Below are positions 9,601-17,569 of a stretch of 43,362 nt of DNA, one piece after another. The translations under genes and the position numbers were made by a program. The stretch is from Tritrichomonas foetus (lineage: Eukaryota; Parabasalia; Tritrichomonadida; Tritrichomonadidae), in contig MLAK01000806.1 in the NCBI GenBank assembly GCA_001839685.1, positions 17,200-60,561 of the forward strand, read 5' to 3'. Numbering within the stretch: position 1 is the first letter of the stretch; each line of letters begins with the position of its first letter. The notes beneath the pieces were generated by a model. The model had not been told where the DNA came from. It did not search any database and was given only the letters and a program-made list of their open reading frames with translations.

Positions 9601-9834
9601 ACAAGAGATTATACAAGAGAGACTCGTAGGAAGCGATCAAGAAAATCCAACGCAAATAGATTTGATCAAACTGATAGATACATTATTGTTGGATTAAACC
9701 CACAAATCATGTTTAACCAAATCCTTGCAAAGTTCAATGCTGGTCAACTTCAAGAATTTAGAAATGAAATTCAAATCTTGAAAATATTAATGCCAGCATT
9801 TAAATGGAAAAGAAGGACAATTAGCAGTATTTAA
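6613..9834 (+). CDS. Unknown 1073-residue protein with Asn-rich insert
   Basis: I do not recognise this family. Two similar short segments flank a low-complexity insert: LPSPSDYFSEDEYSRAVSDW (about residues 34-53) and LTPPEPCVFFFDNFEDYKNS (about 318-337). They share a pattern of two prolines, an acidic aromatic stretch, Tyr and a Trp, so an internal duplication is likely. Residues about 210-290 are Asn/Thr/Ser-rich with Cys at intervals (NCNTN repeated several times). From about residue 360 to the end the protein is predominantly helical with many Leu/Ile/Phe and could be an ARM/HEAT-type solenoid; that is inference. A basic RETRRKRSRKS near the C-terminus could be a nuclear localisation signal. 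No signal peptide or clear membrane segment is seen. The frame is intact over 3.2 kb, so it is a real gene. Confidence 0.85.
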   Translation: MEKRRNDFLLATKRQIFSYDYSTTVDSKSIDLTSLPSPSDYFSEDEYSRAVSDWQKQIRDSTKGIYLPLPLSLFSYIPEGVTPIFDKIKNSKLKYFNMNNNELQKKKHFSVVYEKLLESYIKSNSSRVTGDFNNSNLNFNFLENEVDNSSSNYDKSQNTLIQASQNEPISQNNDIKNSIKRVNFSNNLNDHLASQNRNCSPKSKSQLNQASSSQNTNKNTNTNLNNNNKTHCNLNLNASSNNNIHTNCNTNSNNANCNTNNSSNCNTNINIMTNNNNMDNNTQSKRNRHNTTTNPKYDDISSMKDDLIYEKNKWGSSLTPPEPCVFFFDNFEDYKNSMKRWAKIGNTDVSEAIHPNEFTSSIGMIHFDGGHDNFSTKFKKMRNIKPNHEKIEFQRKFDGRDFLKMKKMDKKKPAIEIMLKCLHDYTFSRSVNALGSSVITFFEKASQYSKNTQLSTNSQKADHQFQNLTNSSHTPYKLPIQIPDLISRFENVYTISPETLRISNYMRFYKYSIDPFISLTTIKNLSINQFSPASDLSAEQTFEALNQLSPQQYIVFMTALPFYLKQLHIIKSNRIWSRFYTILIHMIQNNPKMISTFFTNSMTLSNVANLITNYAILDISIYSYIPSKTSQVTKDLTMFLFANQLTRVLTAFSEKYHLSETNKLIGQQIQAQTMTFNNFIDFTINNQENRRQIEIEFQNPKPIHCIIFHLLCDYSVDLLISLFRNQSFFIFLGKVANSSLCHSFYGSLCNHILRIPKIWNFVLEMFLNIPFQQYKKPIIGNILPIIGFLSTLVDLAELQIGSTEQKNTNEQKVINDQKTQNDFKITCELKITPDNLITSLMNIIQMFQYKPLNVLGLIRSVSCFCLKKKTFNPEFQIALDNFRISLLSLFKAPNLQIPHIVQLYQIMHMLFIPCDLESQKILKKYITGIVMKNMHSPRMDLVVVSWTAFREMMLDPNFQFLKDSSSIKSKLTSLVSTIELPPQVIIQILLLEVGFTTRDYTRETRRKRSRKSNANRFDQTDRYIIVGLNPQIMFNQILAKFNAGQLQEFRNEIQILKILMPAFKWKRRTISSI
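7240..7480 (+). repeat. Asn-rich low-complexity coding stretch
   Basis: AAT/AAC-rich sequence coding for runs of Asn with Thr, Ser and regularly spaced Cys. It probably arose by codon slippage. It is in frame with the 1073-residue protein and likely disordered. Confidence 0.8.
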
Positions 9835-10260
9835 TTATATGATTCATGCTACTTCCAATCAATTGATGCCAGATTTACATTCATTGAAAAGAAGGACAAT
9901 AATTATTGAAGCTGGTTTGTATGATTGTTTTATTGTTTGATAAATATTGTTATTAGAATGCTAACTTTTTCATGATTTTATTCTTCTTCATTATTTCCCC
10001 ATTCATGCATATTTCCGACTTTTTAGATTCTTACAAGTAGAAAATTGTATATATCATTAAATAAACAATTATTAACAAAAAATCTTAATTCCGGTTTTTC
10101 ACAAAAGTTTTCGAACCAAAAAAAAAAAAAATGGAATCAGACAATTCCCATTAATTAAGGAAAAAAGTAACACAATTTTTATTTCCAAAATAATTATACC
10201 ATTTTTCTGCATGATCCATTATTGAAGTATGGAATACTGTTTCCAGAATTTTTTAGTTAA
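9835..10260. other. Convergent intergenic region with a copied C-terminal segment
   Basis: Convergent 3' ends of the 1073-residue gene and the pseudokinase gene. GAAAAGAAGGACAAT at 9807-9821 (coding the last residues of the upstream protein) recurs at 9886-9900. ATGCCAG lies a short distance before each copy, so the end of the gene seems to have been duplicated and then diverged. A 14-base A run lies near 10118-10131. No gene is seen. Confidence 0.6.
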
Positions 10261-13200
10261 TCAAAAATAACCTGATTTCAAATTAAAAACTATTCGACCG
10301 TTCTCTAATCTTGAATAGGATTTTTCTTCTAAATTCGTTTCATTATCAATAAATGGAATTTTTAAAGTTTCTCTACTAAATTGTTTCAAATCATCAGTAG
10401 TAATTGGATCTTTTTGAAAATCAACAAATTCATTTTTATTTATAATAATACAAATAATTTTGTAGCTATTGGATGGATTAAGTTGATTAAAATATCTCTT
10501 CAAAAATGCAAAAACACTCTTTTTTTGTAAACCTGATATTTCGAGGCATCTTGGGATAGTGTCTGATAAATAACACATCATTTGATCATTTTTGTTTGTC
10601 ATCAATTGCGAATAATTAATATACTGTGCTTGATCATACTTTTGGGATTCTGTAATAATTGTTTCTTGGTCAAATGGTTTTGATTTATCAGTATATATTA
10701 TAATTTCTTTTTGATAGACTTTTTCAAGTATGATATTAAGATTACTGAAGATTTGTTGGATATCAAATTTTTCTTGGGAATCAGTTTGACTTGGACCTAT
10801 TTGATTTTCTAATATGTTAAAGTTATGTTCTGCCATTTGAAGAAATGAAGAGTAAAAAGGATCTTTTAGGTTATTTGATTTGTGTTTAATTTTTGAAATC
10901 TTTGAGAGTCGTTCTACAGCTTGAGCGATGAATCTATAAGATTTTTTGAAAGAACAAGGTGAATGCATCATTATACAATCTACTTCTTCTTTCACTGATG
11001 ACTTAGAAATAATTACATTAATTGTTTCACTTATCTCAAATAAATTGGTTTCTTTATCACAAATCTTTAACAAATTTGTAACATAGATTTTCTCCTCATC
11101 TTTTTCAAATAATACTCTAATCATTTGACAATATTCTCGAATAACTTTTCTTTGTTTTTCTTCAAACAAATCATCTGAAAAATCTTTTGATGAATCAAGG
11201 CTATGATTGTATCTAAATGGAAATAATGTTGCATCAAAATAATCAGAATGAGAGTTGTAACATAAAAGTATAGTATCTTCTGATATGTCCGGGCAATATT
11301 TCATTTCATACAAACCAATAATACTTTGGAAGATTTGATGCATCCATAATAATTTATACTTAATATCAATATTATCTTCACATTGCAAAAATGTTCTCAG
11401 TTTCATCATCGGTATATTCATTATTTGAAATGATTTTGATAAGATACACTGTTGTTGTTTAATTGAAAGAAGGTATCTTGAATTATTGCGACTTGAATTA
11501 ATGCGTCTTGTAGATCTCGATTTATAATTCATGGTACAAATAATATCATTTGGATCAATGCGTGAAAAATAAATTTTCTCGGATTTGTCTGAGAAAATCC
11601 AAAAATTATAATCACTATTATGAATATCGATGTTGATAAAAAGATTTAACTTAGACAAATGATCCTGATAAATGAAATGTTGATTCAATGATAGATTTCG
11701 GTAAAAGTCAACAATATTATCACATTTGGCAAATAGATCAATTGTGGAAGTATTATCTGATACTTCCCTTCTTTTTTCAGTAAAACGATTTTTTACATGA
11801 TTTATTTTACTATTTGGATGAAAGTTAAATTGAGCAACAGCTAATGATGCTAATGTGCATTTATATTCTTTTCCCGAATAAGCATGATTAATACGATATT
11901 TGATCTCTGGTTCATAAGTTTTATATATTCTGGTTTTTTCGATTTCGTTTATAACATCTTGAAAAGTATTCAGTTTCATTTTTAACTCGGGACTATTTGG
12001 ATATTTTGCAGAAAATTGAGATAAATTATAAGGACCTGTATGAATAATGATGACTTTTAAAATATTTTGCAGATCTACAAGTTCTCCATCAATCTTGCTA
12101 ATTTTTAAATAGCCATCATCTTGTTTAAGCCATTCTAAAGGGTCAGATGGCCAATATTTGTGATTTTGAATGATGTTACATTTATCATCTCGCGATGTAT
12201 TTTCTAAAAATGTATATGGATGTTGTAATGTTAAAATATAATACATTAATACAGCAAAAGAATATAAAGAATGATTCTCATTTGGTTCATCAATTTTAAT
12301 TGAATATTTTGAAGTTATTAGTGAATTATCTTGATTCTTAATCATGTTATAATGTAAATAATAGAAAATATTACCAGGATGAGTTTTTACAGTAACTTGA
12401 CTATCATGAAAATCTATACGATATAAATAAACATCTTTATGTTCATTAACTAAGAAGTAATCATCAGATATTCCTATATATTGTTTTGATTCTTTTATTG
12501 ATTGTATTAATTGGGAATTTTGGAATAAATCTCGTAAAGCGTAGCAAATTTCTAATAGAAAAACAATTTTATCTTGAGTTGTTATATTAAATTTGTTCTC
12601 TTCAATATAGTTGTAAAGATATTTGCCTGGGAAATATGATATATAGTCAGTTCCATTTCCATTTAAAATGCTAATTCGGAATTTCGAATCTGTCTGAAAC
12701 AACAAGTTATCATAAATGTAATCATATTGGTTATGTTTTCTATGGAATCCTTTTTCAGCAAAAAAAGATAAATTAGTTTTTTCATTTTTGTAATAAATAT
12801 TGTAATCACCTTGATCAAAGAGATTAAATTTATCATTATATCTACATGAAAATCTATCTTCTTCATCATAAAATGGACTAACACCATATTTATTTACGCA
12901 TTCTTCAATTAAAGAATCAACAATAGAATTTAAAACAAAATGCATACGATTTTTAATAAGAGATTGAACAATATTTTCAGAATATTCAACATTACGATCT
13001 ATAATGCCATCGTATTTAAAAAGAGACAGAGTTTTTTCATATAGTTTAATTTTTTCTTGTTGATTAAAATAATTTACTTCCAGGAGTAAATCAATTCCAA
13101 CATAAAAAAAAGTTTCAGACATTTTTTCATTTTTTTCATGAATGAATCTTTTCAGAAGAGTAAAATATGAATTTGAAGTAAATGGTGGACGTACTTTACA

Positions 13201-14073
13201 ATAATCTTCTTCTTCATTTTCGATATATTTTTTAATTGTTTCTTTAAAATCGTTATATTTCTCAGTTTGAAAATAAGGCATATCAATAAAATTTATAATC
13301 TTGTCAATATTGTCAATATCAAATTTCACTTTGTCAGAATTAGTTTCTTCATCTTGGTTTTTTGGAGTATGACTAAAAATGCATACATCAAGTTGATATT
13401 TATGATGCAGTGATATTTGCTTTGGCTCGTGGGGATCATTGTCAACTTCGTATTTGAATTGCAAAAGACTTGAAATAAATTCTTTGAAAACTTCTTGATA
13501 ATTAATGTGTGCATCTGCTTGAGTGTTAAATTCTAGTTCAAATAAGTTAACTTTAATTGATCCCAAATAAGGATCTGTATATAAAGATTTAAGAGGAATT
13601 TTTGCAATTGGTAATTGTTGGTCCTGAAAAAAATCATTCATTTTTTTAATTTGTTCAGAAATGTAGAGCACTTCAAAATTTTCAATTTTTTTATGCCTTA
13701 TCCTGAAATAGTCAACAAGGGGATAATGTAATGCGAGATTATATGGATATAAAATTTTGTCAGAATTATTCGTATAATGAATTTCATTTGCGGTGTATGG
13801 AAAAATATTTGCGGTTTGAAATGCTTTTTTATGATCGTCTGGTTTCTTCTTCTGGAAACGATATTGCCGATTTTGACGTTTCTGGAGAAAATGCGATTCG
13901 TATTTTGCCAATAAATCGTCGTTGTAATTTCTGCTCTCTTTATAGACTTGAAATGTAGTCGAGTCAATCCATATAGGATCATTTCCCTCCTTTCCAAGAG
14001 ATTTCCAGCTGTACCAAGAAAATCTATTCAAGCCGTCAATTTGATCTAATAGATAAGTTGGCGACTTTTTCAA
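10261..14073 (-). CDS. Tandem pseudokinase-like protein; start codon reads TTG
   Basis: An open frame of 1270 codons. Around residues 470-620 it follows a kinase C-lobe: a helix with YALRDLF, then a segment where HRDLKxxN should be but reads IGISDDYFLVNE, IDFH in place of DFG, and YSFAVLMYYILTLQHPY matching the alphaF helix. A second, more diverged copy is near residues 890-1020 (LLWMHQIFQSIIGLYEMKYC). Neither copy has catalytic residues, so this is a probable scaffold-type pseudokinase. The first codons read TTG AAA AAG TCG. There is no in-frame ATG before codon 145 (13641), and the frame upstream closes with TGA at 14092-14094. An initiator-like TCACA sits 32 nt before the TTG, so one base change from ATG would explain the structure. 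It may be a newly inactivated gene, a base-call error, or a protein starting at codon 145. Confidence 0.65.
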   Translation of the reverse strand: MKKSPTYLLDQIDGLNRFSWYSWKSLGKEGNDPIWIDSTTFQVYKESRNYNDDLLAKYESHFLQKRQNRQYRFQKKKPDDHKKAFQTANIFPYTANEIHYTNNSDKILYPYNLALHYPLVDYFRIRHKKIENFEVLYISEQIKKMNDFFQDQQLPIAKIPLKSLYTDPYLGSIKVNLFELEFNTQADAHINYQEVFKEFISSLLQFKYEVDNDPHEPKQISLHHKYQLDVCIFSHTPKNQDEETNSDKVKFDIDNIDKIINFIDMPYFQTEKYNDFKETIKKYIENEEEDYCKVRPPFTSNSYFTLLKRFIHEKNEKMSETFFYVGIDLLLEVNYFNQQEKIKLYEKTLSLFKYDGIIDRNVEYSENIVQSLIKNRMHFVLNSIVDSLIEECVNKYGVSPFYDEEDRFSCRYNDKFNLFDQGDYNIYYKNEKTNLSFFAEKGFHRKHNQYDYIYDNLLFQTDSKFRISILNGNGTDYISYFPGKYLYNYIEENKFNITTQDKIVFLLEICYALRDLFQNSQLIQSIKESKQYIGISDDYFLVNEHKDVYLYRIDFHDSQVTVKTHPGNIFYYLHYNMIKNQDNSLITSKYSIKIDEPNENHSLYSFAVLMYYILTLQHPYTFLENTSRDDKCNIIQNHKYWPSDPLEWLKQDDGYLKISKIDGELVDLQNILKVIIIHTGPYNLSQFSAKYPNSPELKMKLNTFQDVINEIEKTRIYKTYEPEIKYRINHAYSGKEYKCTLASLAVAQFNFHPNSKINHVKNRFTEKRREVSDNTSTIDLFAKCDNIVDFYRNLSLNQHFIYQDHLSKLNLFINIDIHNSDYNFWIFSDKSEKIYFSRIDPNDIICTMNYKSRSTRRINSSRNNSRYLLSIKQQQCILSKSFQIMNIPMMKLRTFLQCEDNIDIKYKLLWMHQIFQSIIGLYEMKYCPDISEDTILLCYNSHSDYFDATLFPFRYNHSLDSSKDFSDDLFEEKQRKVIREYCQMIRVLFEKDEEKIYVTNLLKICDKETNLFEISETINVIISKSSVKEEVDCIMMHSPCSFKKSYRFIAQAVERLSKISKIKHKSNNLKDPFYSSFLQMAEHNFNILENQIGPSQTDSQEKFDIQQIFSNLNIILEKVYQKEIIIYTDKSKPFDQETIITESQKYDQAQYINYSQLMTNKNDQMMCYLSDTIPRCLEISGLQKKSVFAFLKRYFNQLNPSNSYKIICIIINKNEFVDFQKDPITTDDLKQFSRETLKIPFIDNETNLEEKSYSRLENGRIVFNLKSGYF

Positions 14074-14102
14074 AGAAATTGAGAGAAATACTCAAGCCTT
14101 GT

Positions 14103-14107
14103 TGTGA
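14103..14107 (-). promoter_or_regulatory. Initiator-like TCACA of the pseudokinase gene
   Basis: The minus strand reads TTTTAGTCACAAC. The predicted +1 A pairs with T14105 and lies 32 nt before the TTG at 14073, the same spacing as for the CAMK-type kinase and BAR-SH3 genes. It suggests that translation once began at that codon. Confidence 0.4.
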
Positions 14108-14259
14108 CTAAAATAAACTTTTTAAAAAGTTTGGCAAGGGATGGTTATATTTATATTTTGGCCTTAATTTCTCCATGGATGGTCAAATATCCAAATTAAA
14201 TAGAAAAACGATATCCGAAAAACCTATTCTCTGTCTTAAATTTGATTTTATAGTTGTAT

Positions 14260-14290
14260 TGTAACTGATAAATCAGAAATATCAGTTACA
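14260..14290. repeat. Inverted repeat, 11-bp perfect arms
   Basis: The arm TGTAACTGATA (14260-14270) is the exact reverse complement of 14280-14290, with a 9-base loop AATCAGAAA. It lies about 190 bp upstream of the pseudokinase frame. It could be a protein-binding site, an RNA hairpin or a remnant of a mobile-element end; nothing visible decides between these. Confidence 0.75.
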
Positions 14291-14920
14291 TGGTGTCATC
14301 ATGAGAAATGAAGATTCCATCATCAATTATTTTTTCATAGTTCCGAATGCTCGACGTCAAGTTGTTGGCATCCATATGAATGATCTAAATTGCCTACTGA
14401 TGATTTTTAATAGATAACGATTATGCCGGAATAAATTTTTTAAAAATAGTTGTTTAGGTATCTCCAACTGGAAGATATATATAATTATTATATTGTTGTT
14501 ACGTATTTATAGGTGAATTATAATGTGGGAAAAAAAATATTTATAATTATATGCAGAAAGTGAATTGGATAAAGATGTTTTAAACAGTCATTTTTTGGTG
14601 CCTCACAAATTTATATAATCATTCCCTGAAAAAGTTATCATCAGAAAAAATATATTTGAAATATCTTTTGAGATCTAATCAAAAGAATGATAATATTGTA
14701 ATATGATATAACATGCCATTCGTGCATTGACAATCTTTAATAGCATATTTGAATTTGAGATCATGTATTTTTTTTCAATAATTTTCTTCTTTTTTTGGAA
14801 TAACCTTTGTACTCCAATATAATATGTTGAAAACATAGCTACATATATCATATCGACCATAGAAAACAATTACAACTTTTATAATATACATAAATAAAAA
14901 AGATAATTCTATTTTAAAGT

Positions 14921-17049
14921 TTATTTTTTGTTTTTGTTTTTCGACAAGTCAAATGAAGGCATCAAAAGAACTTGAGATGCTTTGCCATCCACTTTTGCGG
15001 CTATTGGATTCAATGTATGCTTCTCCGCGGAAGAGTAATACCGAATTTTTCGAATGTTCATGTTTATTATTTCAACAATTGCTTTTCCCATTTCAAATAA
15101 GTAATCATTATAACATTCAATTCTTAGTCTGAGAATATTTCATAATTCATTGGCTGTATATAACGGGGTATATGTATATATATCGCTCATTAGTTGTTCT
15201 TTCAGGAATATGAGTGGAAAAAGACGAACATCTCATACAATGTGAAATCGGGTTATAAATTGCATTTCCATCTAAAATGGTAATCTATATAAATATGTGC
15301 TATTGATACTTCCATTTTGATAAACTTGAAGCCCTAATTTTACATCTAATATGGATTGTGGTTCTAAAGCATTCGAATGACAAAATAAATCTATTCATGT
15401 CCAAAATATTCAAGGAAACAGATATCTGTTTGTTAATTTGATTAAATATATCAAAATTGGGAAATATTGTTTGTGCGATTGCTATTGCGGTTTTGCGTAA
15501 AATCAAATATAATTTAGTGAAATAAATAGAAAAATTAATGTTTGCTTCTTCTTCTTTATGACTCAAACCGATGATAAAATCATTTTTATCGATAAAAAGG
15601 AAAATTGCACCATCCAAAATATTTATTCTATTGCTTTGACAATATTTCTACAAACTCATAGACATTTTATGATGTTTCACAGAAGTTTGAGAGAAATGGA
15701 GCAGGATAGCCTTTCACCAATCAAAGTAAATGATATTGTATGATTGATGATTTCCCAATGCTAGGAGAGCCAGTGAGGAAAAGATTAAATTTTACTCTCT
15801 GTTTGGAAAAACCTTTGAGAAAAGAATGAAAAATTGGGTATACCAATGCAAGATTCTGTCACCAATCATTTCATCATGATCCATTCGAATCACATTTATA
15901 CCAAATTTGTTATCTACACTTTCATCAATGGGACCAAAAGACAAATTTTGATTTTCCTTTAACAAAAATGTAGAAATTAATTCGGTAAATTAAACGGTAT
16001 TTTATGTTCTCATTGATAAGGCTAATGATATATTACAACTGTAATGTTTTAGGTCCATTATTTAAATATCAGTGAAGTGATTCTCGATAATTCAATGGAA
16101 TTTCAAAAAAAAGCTCTTGATCATTGACAAAAGTTGAATTTCAACCTGATTTGGAGTTGTCCTTCAGCTTGATGATAGGAATAATCTCAAAAAAATATAA
16201 CTGAATGTCGTTATCTAATTTTAGAAATTCTTGATAAAACATTTAGAATGTCAATATGGATGGCATTCATTTTTTATTTGGCATCATAGAATAATATTCA
16301 TGTTTGGATCATTTTCTATTGTTTTGTTGGATCAATTGATGATATAATGATTTTTAATTCTTGAGAAAGAATGGGAAATTTACTTGAAATAAAATTTAAA
16401 TGTTTAAGAGAAATGATTATTTTGATGGCATTATTGGTGGGAGTGAATATTGACATTATACCATCAACATCAATATTTTCTCCAAAAATAATCAATCTTT
16501 CATTTTCAAACATTCTGTCAAAATCAAATCCAAATAGCCATGATCTTTTTTACACCAGATCACTTAAACTAATTGGTGTTGCAATTTTGAGAATGATTGA
16601 TTTCTTTGTCCCTTCTTGATTATTAAAATGATAGCATCTCGGTAATATTTTAATCGGACAATTGGTACTTCCATAAAAAAAAATCATCTATATCTATCGA
16701 TTTACTTTTTTCTAAATATTCAAAATCAAAGTTTTTTATTTTCATACTAGCGTTAATTCAATAATAGAGAGGGAAGTAAATTCCAACTTTGAATTACAAG
16801 AATAAGGATGTTACTGTTTGTGTTATTTAAATTCGCAAAAAATAATGGTGAAAGGATACTCACAGCAATATCGAAATCAGATGGAAAATATACGTTTTTG
16901 AAGGATTGTTTACCAAGAAAATGGTCCTGTATTAGTTCATATTTATCACATTTTGAGAGATTATTTGGAGTTAAATTCCATGATGGGGCTTTTTTGAATT
17001 TATTCTCTTGTGCGAATGCAATTTTCATAGATTTTTCAAAATTTGCCAT
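14921..17049 (-). pseudogene. Decayed P-loop NTPase gene
   Basis: Several minus-strand coding stretches in changing frames lie in the same order. An ATG-started 98-codon frame spans 16753-17049. Near 15790-15995 a frame includes GPIDESVDNKFGINVIRMD and EMIGDRILHW. The frame at 15721-15840 contains a hydrophobic strand KFNLFLT followed by a Walker A motif GSPSIGKSS (P-loop at 15748-15771) and then stops at TGA. A 105-codon frame spans 15300-15617. The final open run, 14921-15139, has 72 codons including MGKAIVEIINMNIRKIRYYS and ends in a Lys/Asn tail with TAA. Several frameshifts and stops separate them, so the gene is dead. The P-loop placed after a conserved N-terminal segment fits AAA/STAND-like or Crinkler-like NTPases, but I cannot assign the family. 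Plus-strand frames in the same place are shadows. Confidence 0.6.
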
Positions 17050-17543
17050 GAACTGAGCTCGTTTCTGGTATAATGTTTTTTGGATACTACTGGATTATCT
17101 TTCCAATGATTTTAAGAGAAAAAAAAGGTAAGATATTGATAAATTCTAGAATTTACTCATTAATCAATATTTCGAAAATTGCCTCTATCTGATTTTTAAG
17201 ATATAAGTAATGTATTTAATGCAAACTTTTCATTATATTTGAATAACCAAAAAATGTGTTATTTCCAACATAAATAATGATATGATTTTTTTATTTTATT
17301 ACTAAAATAAACAAGATCTATCTAGCAGGGAAACATGATTATATCATCTACTTGAATTATTTTCACTTATTCAAGTTATCCAAATTCTTGAGAAATATGA
17401 AAGTACATTCATGAGTGACAAAAAATATGCCGTTTTTCTTTCTATTCAATATGAAAACTGTCACTATATAACCTTATATTTTTCTTTTCAAAAAAACTGT
17501 GAAAAAATAACGTAACCATTATGTAAATATAATCCAAAAAACT
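17050..17543. other. Intergenic upstream of PP2C
   Basis: AT-rich sequence between the pseudogene start and the PP2C promoter. No coding frame, RNA gene or strong repeat is seen. Confidence 0.55.
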
Positions 17544-17548
17544 TCACA
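17544..17548 (+). promoter_or_regulatory. Initiator-like TCACA of the PP2C gene
   Basis: TCACA fits TCA(+1)Y(T/A). The predicted +1 A at 17546 gives a 24-nt leader to the ATG at 17570. Confidence 0.45.
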
Positions 17549-17555
17549 TCAATTA

Positions 17556-17569
17556 TTTAAACGTTCACC
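17556..17569 (+). promoter_or_regulatory. AACGTTCACC element directly before PP2C start
   Basis: TTTAAACGTTCACC ends at the base before the ATG. It differs by one base from the element at 5943-5956 on the minus strand. It also contains a TTCACC that could itself act as an initiator, in which case transcripts would be almost leaderless. Confidence 0.4.

Noticed and set aside
10261..14111. An intron near the 5' end of the pseudokinase gene to supply an ATG
   Set aside because: No trichomonad-type 5' splice site (GTATGT) or ACTAAC...CAG 3' motif is visible upstream of the TTG, and the upstream ATG frame closes on its own.
16808..17056. 82-codon plus-strand frame over the start of the NTPase pseudogene
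   Set aside because: It is the antisense of the 98-codon minus-strand frame, which has better composition and fits the order of the other pseudogene pieces.
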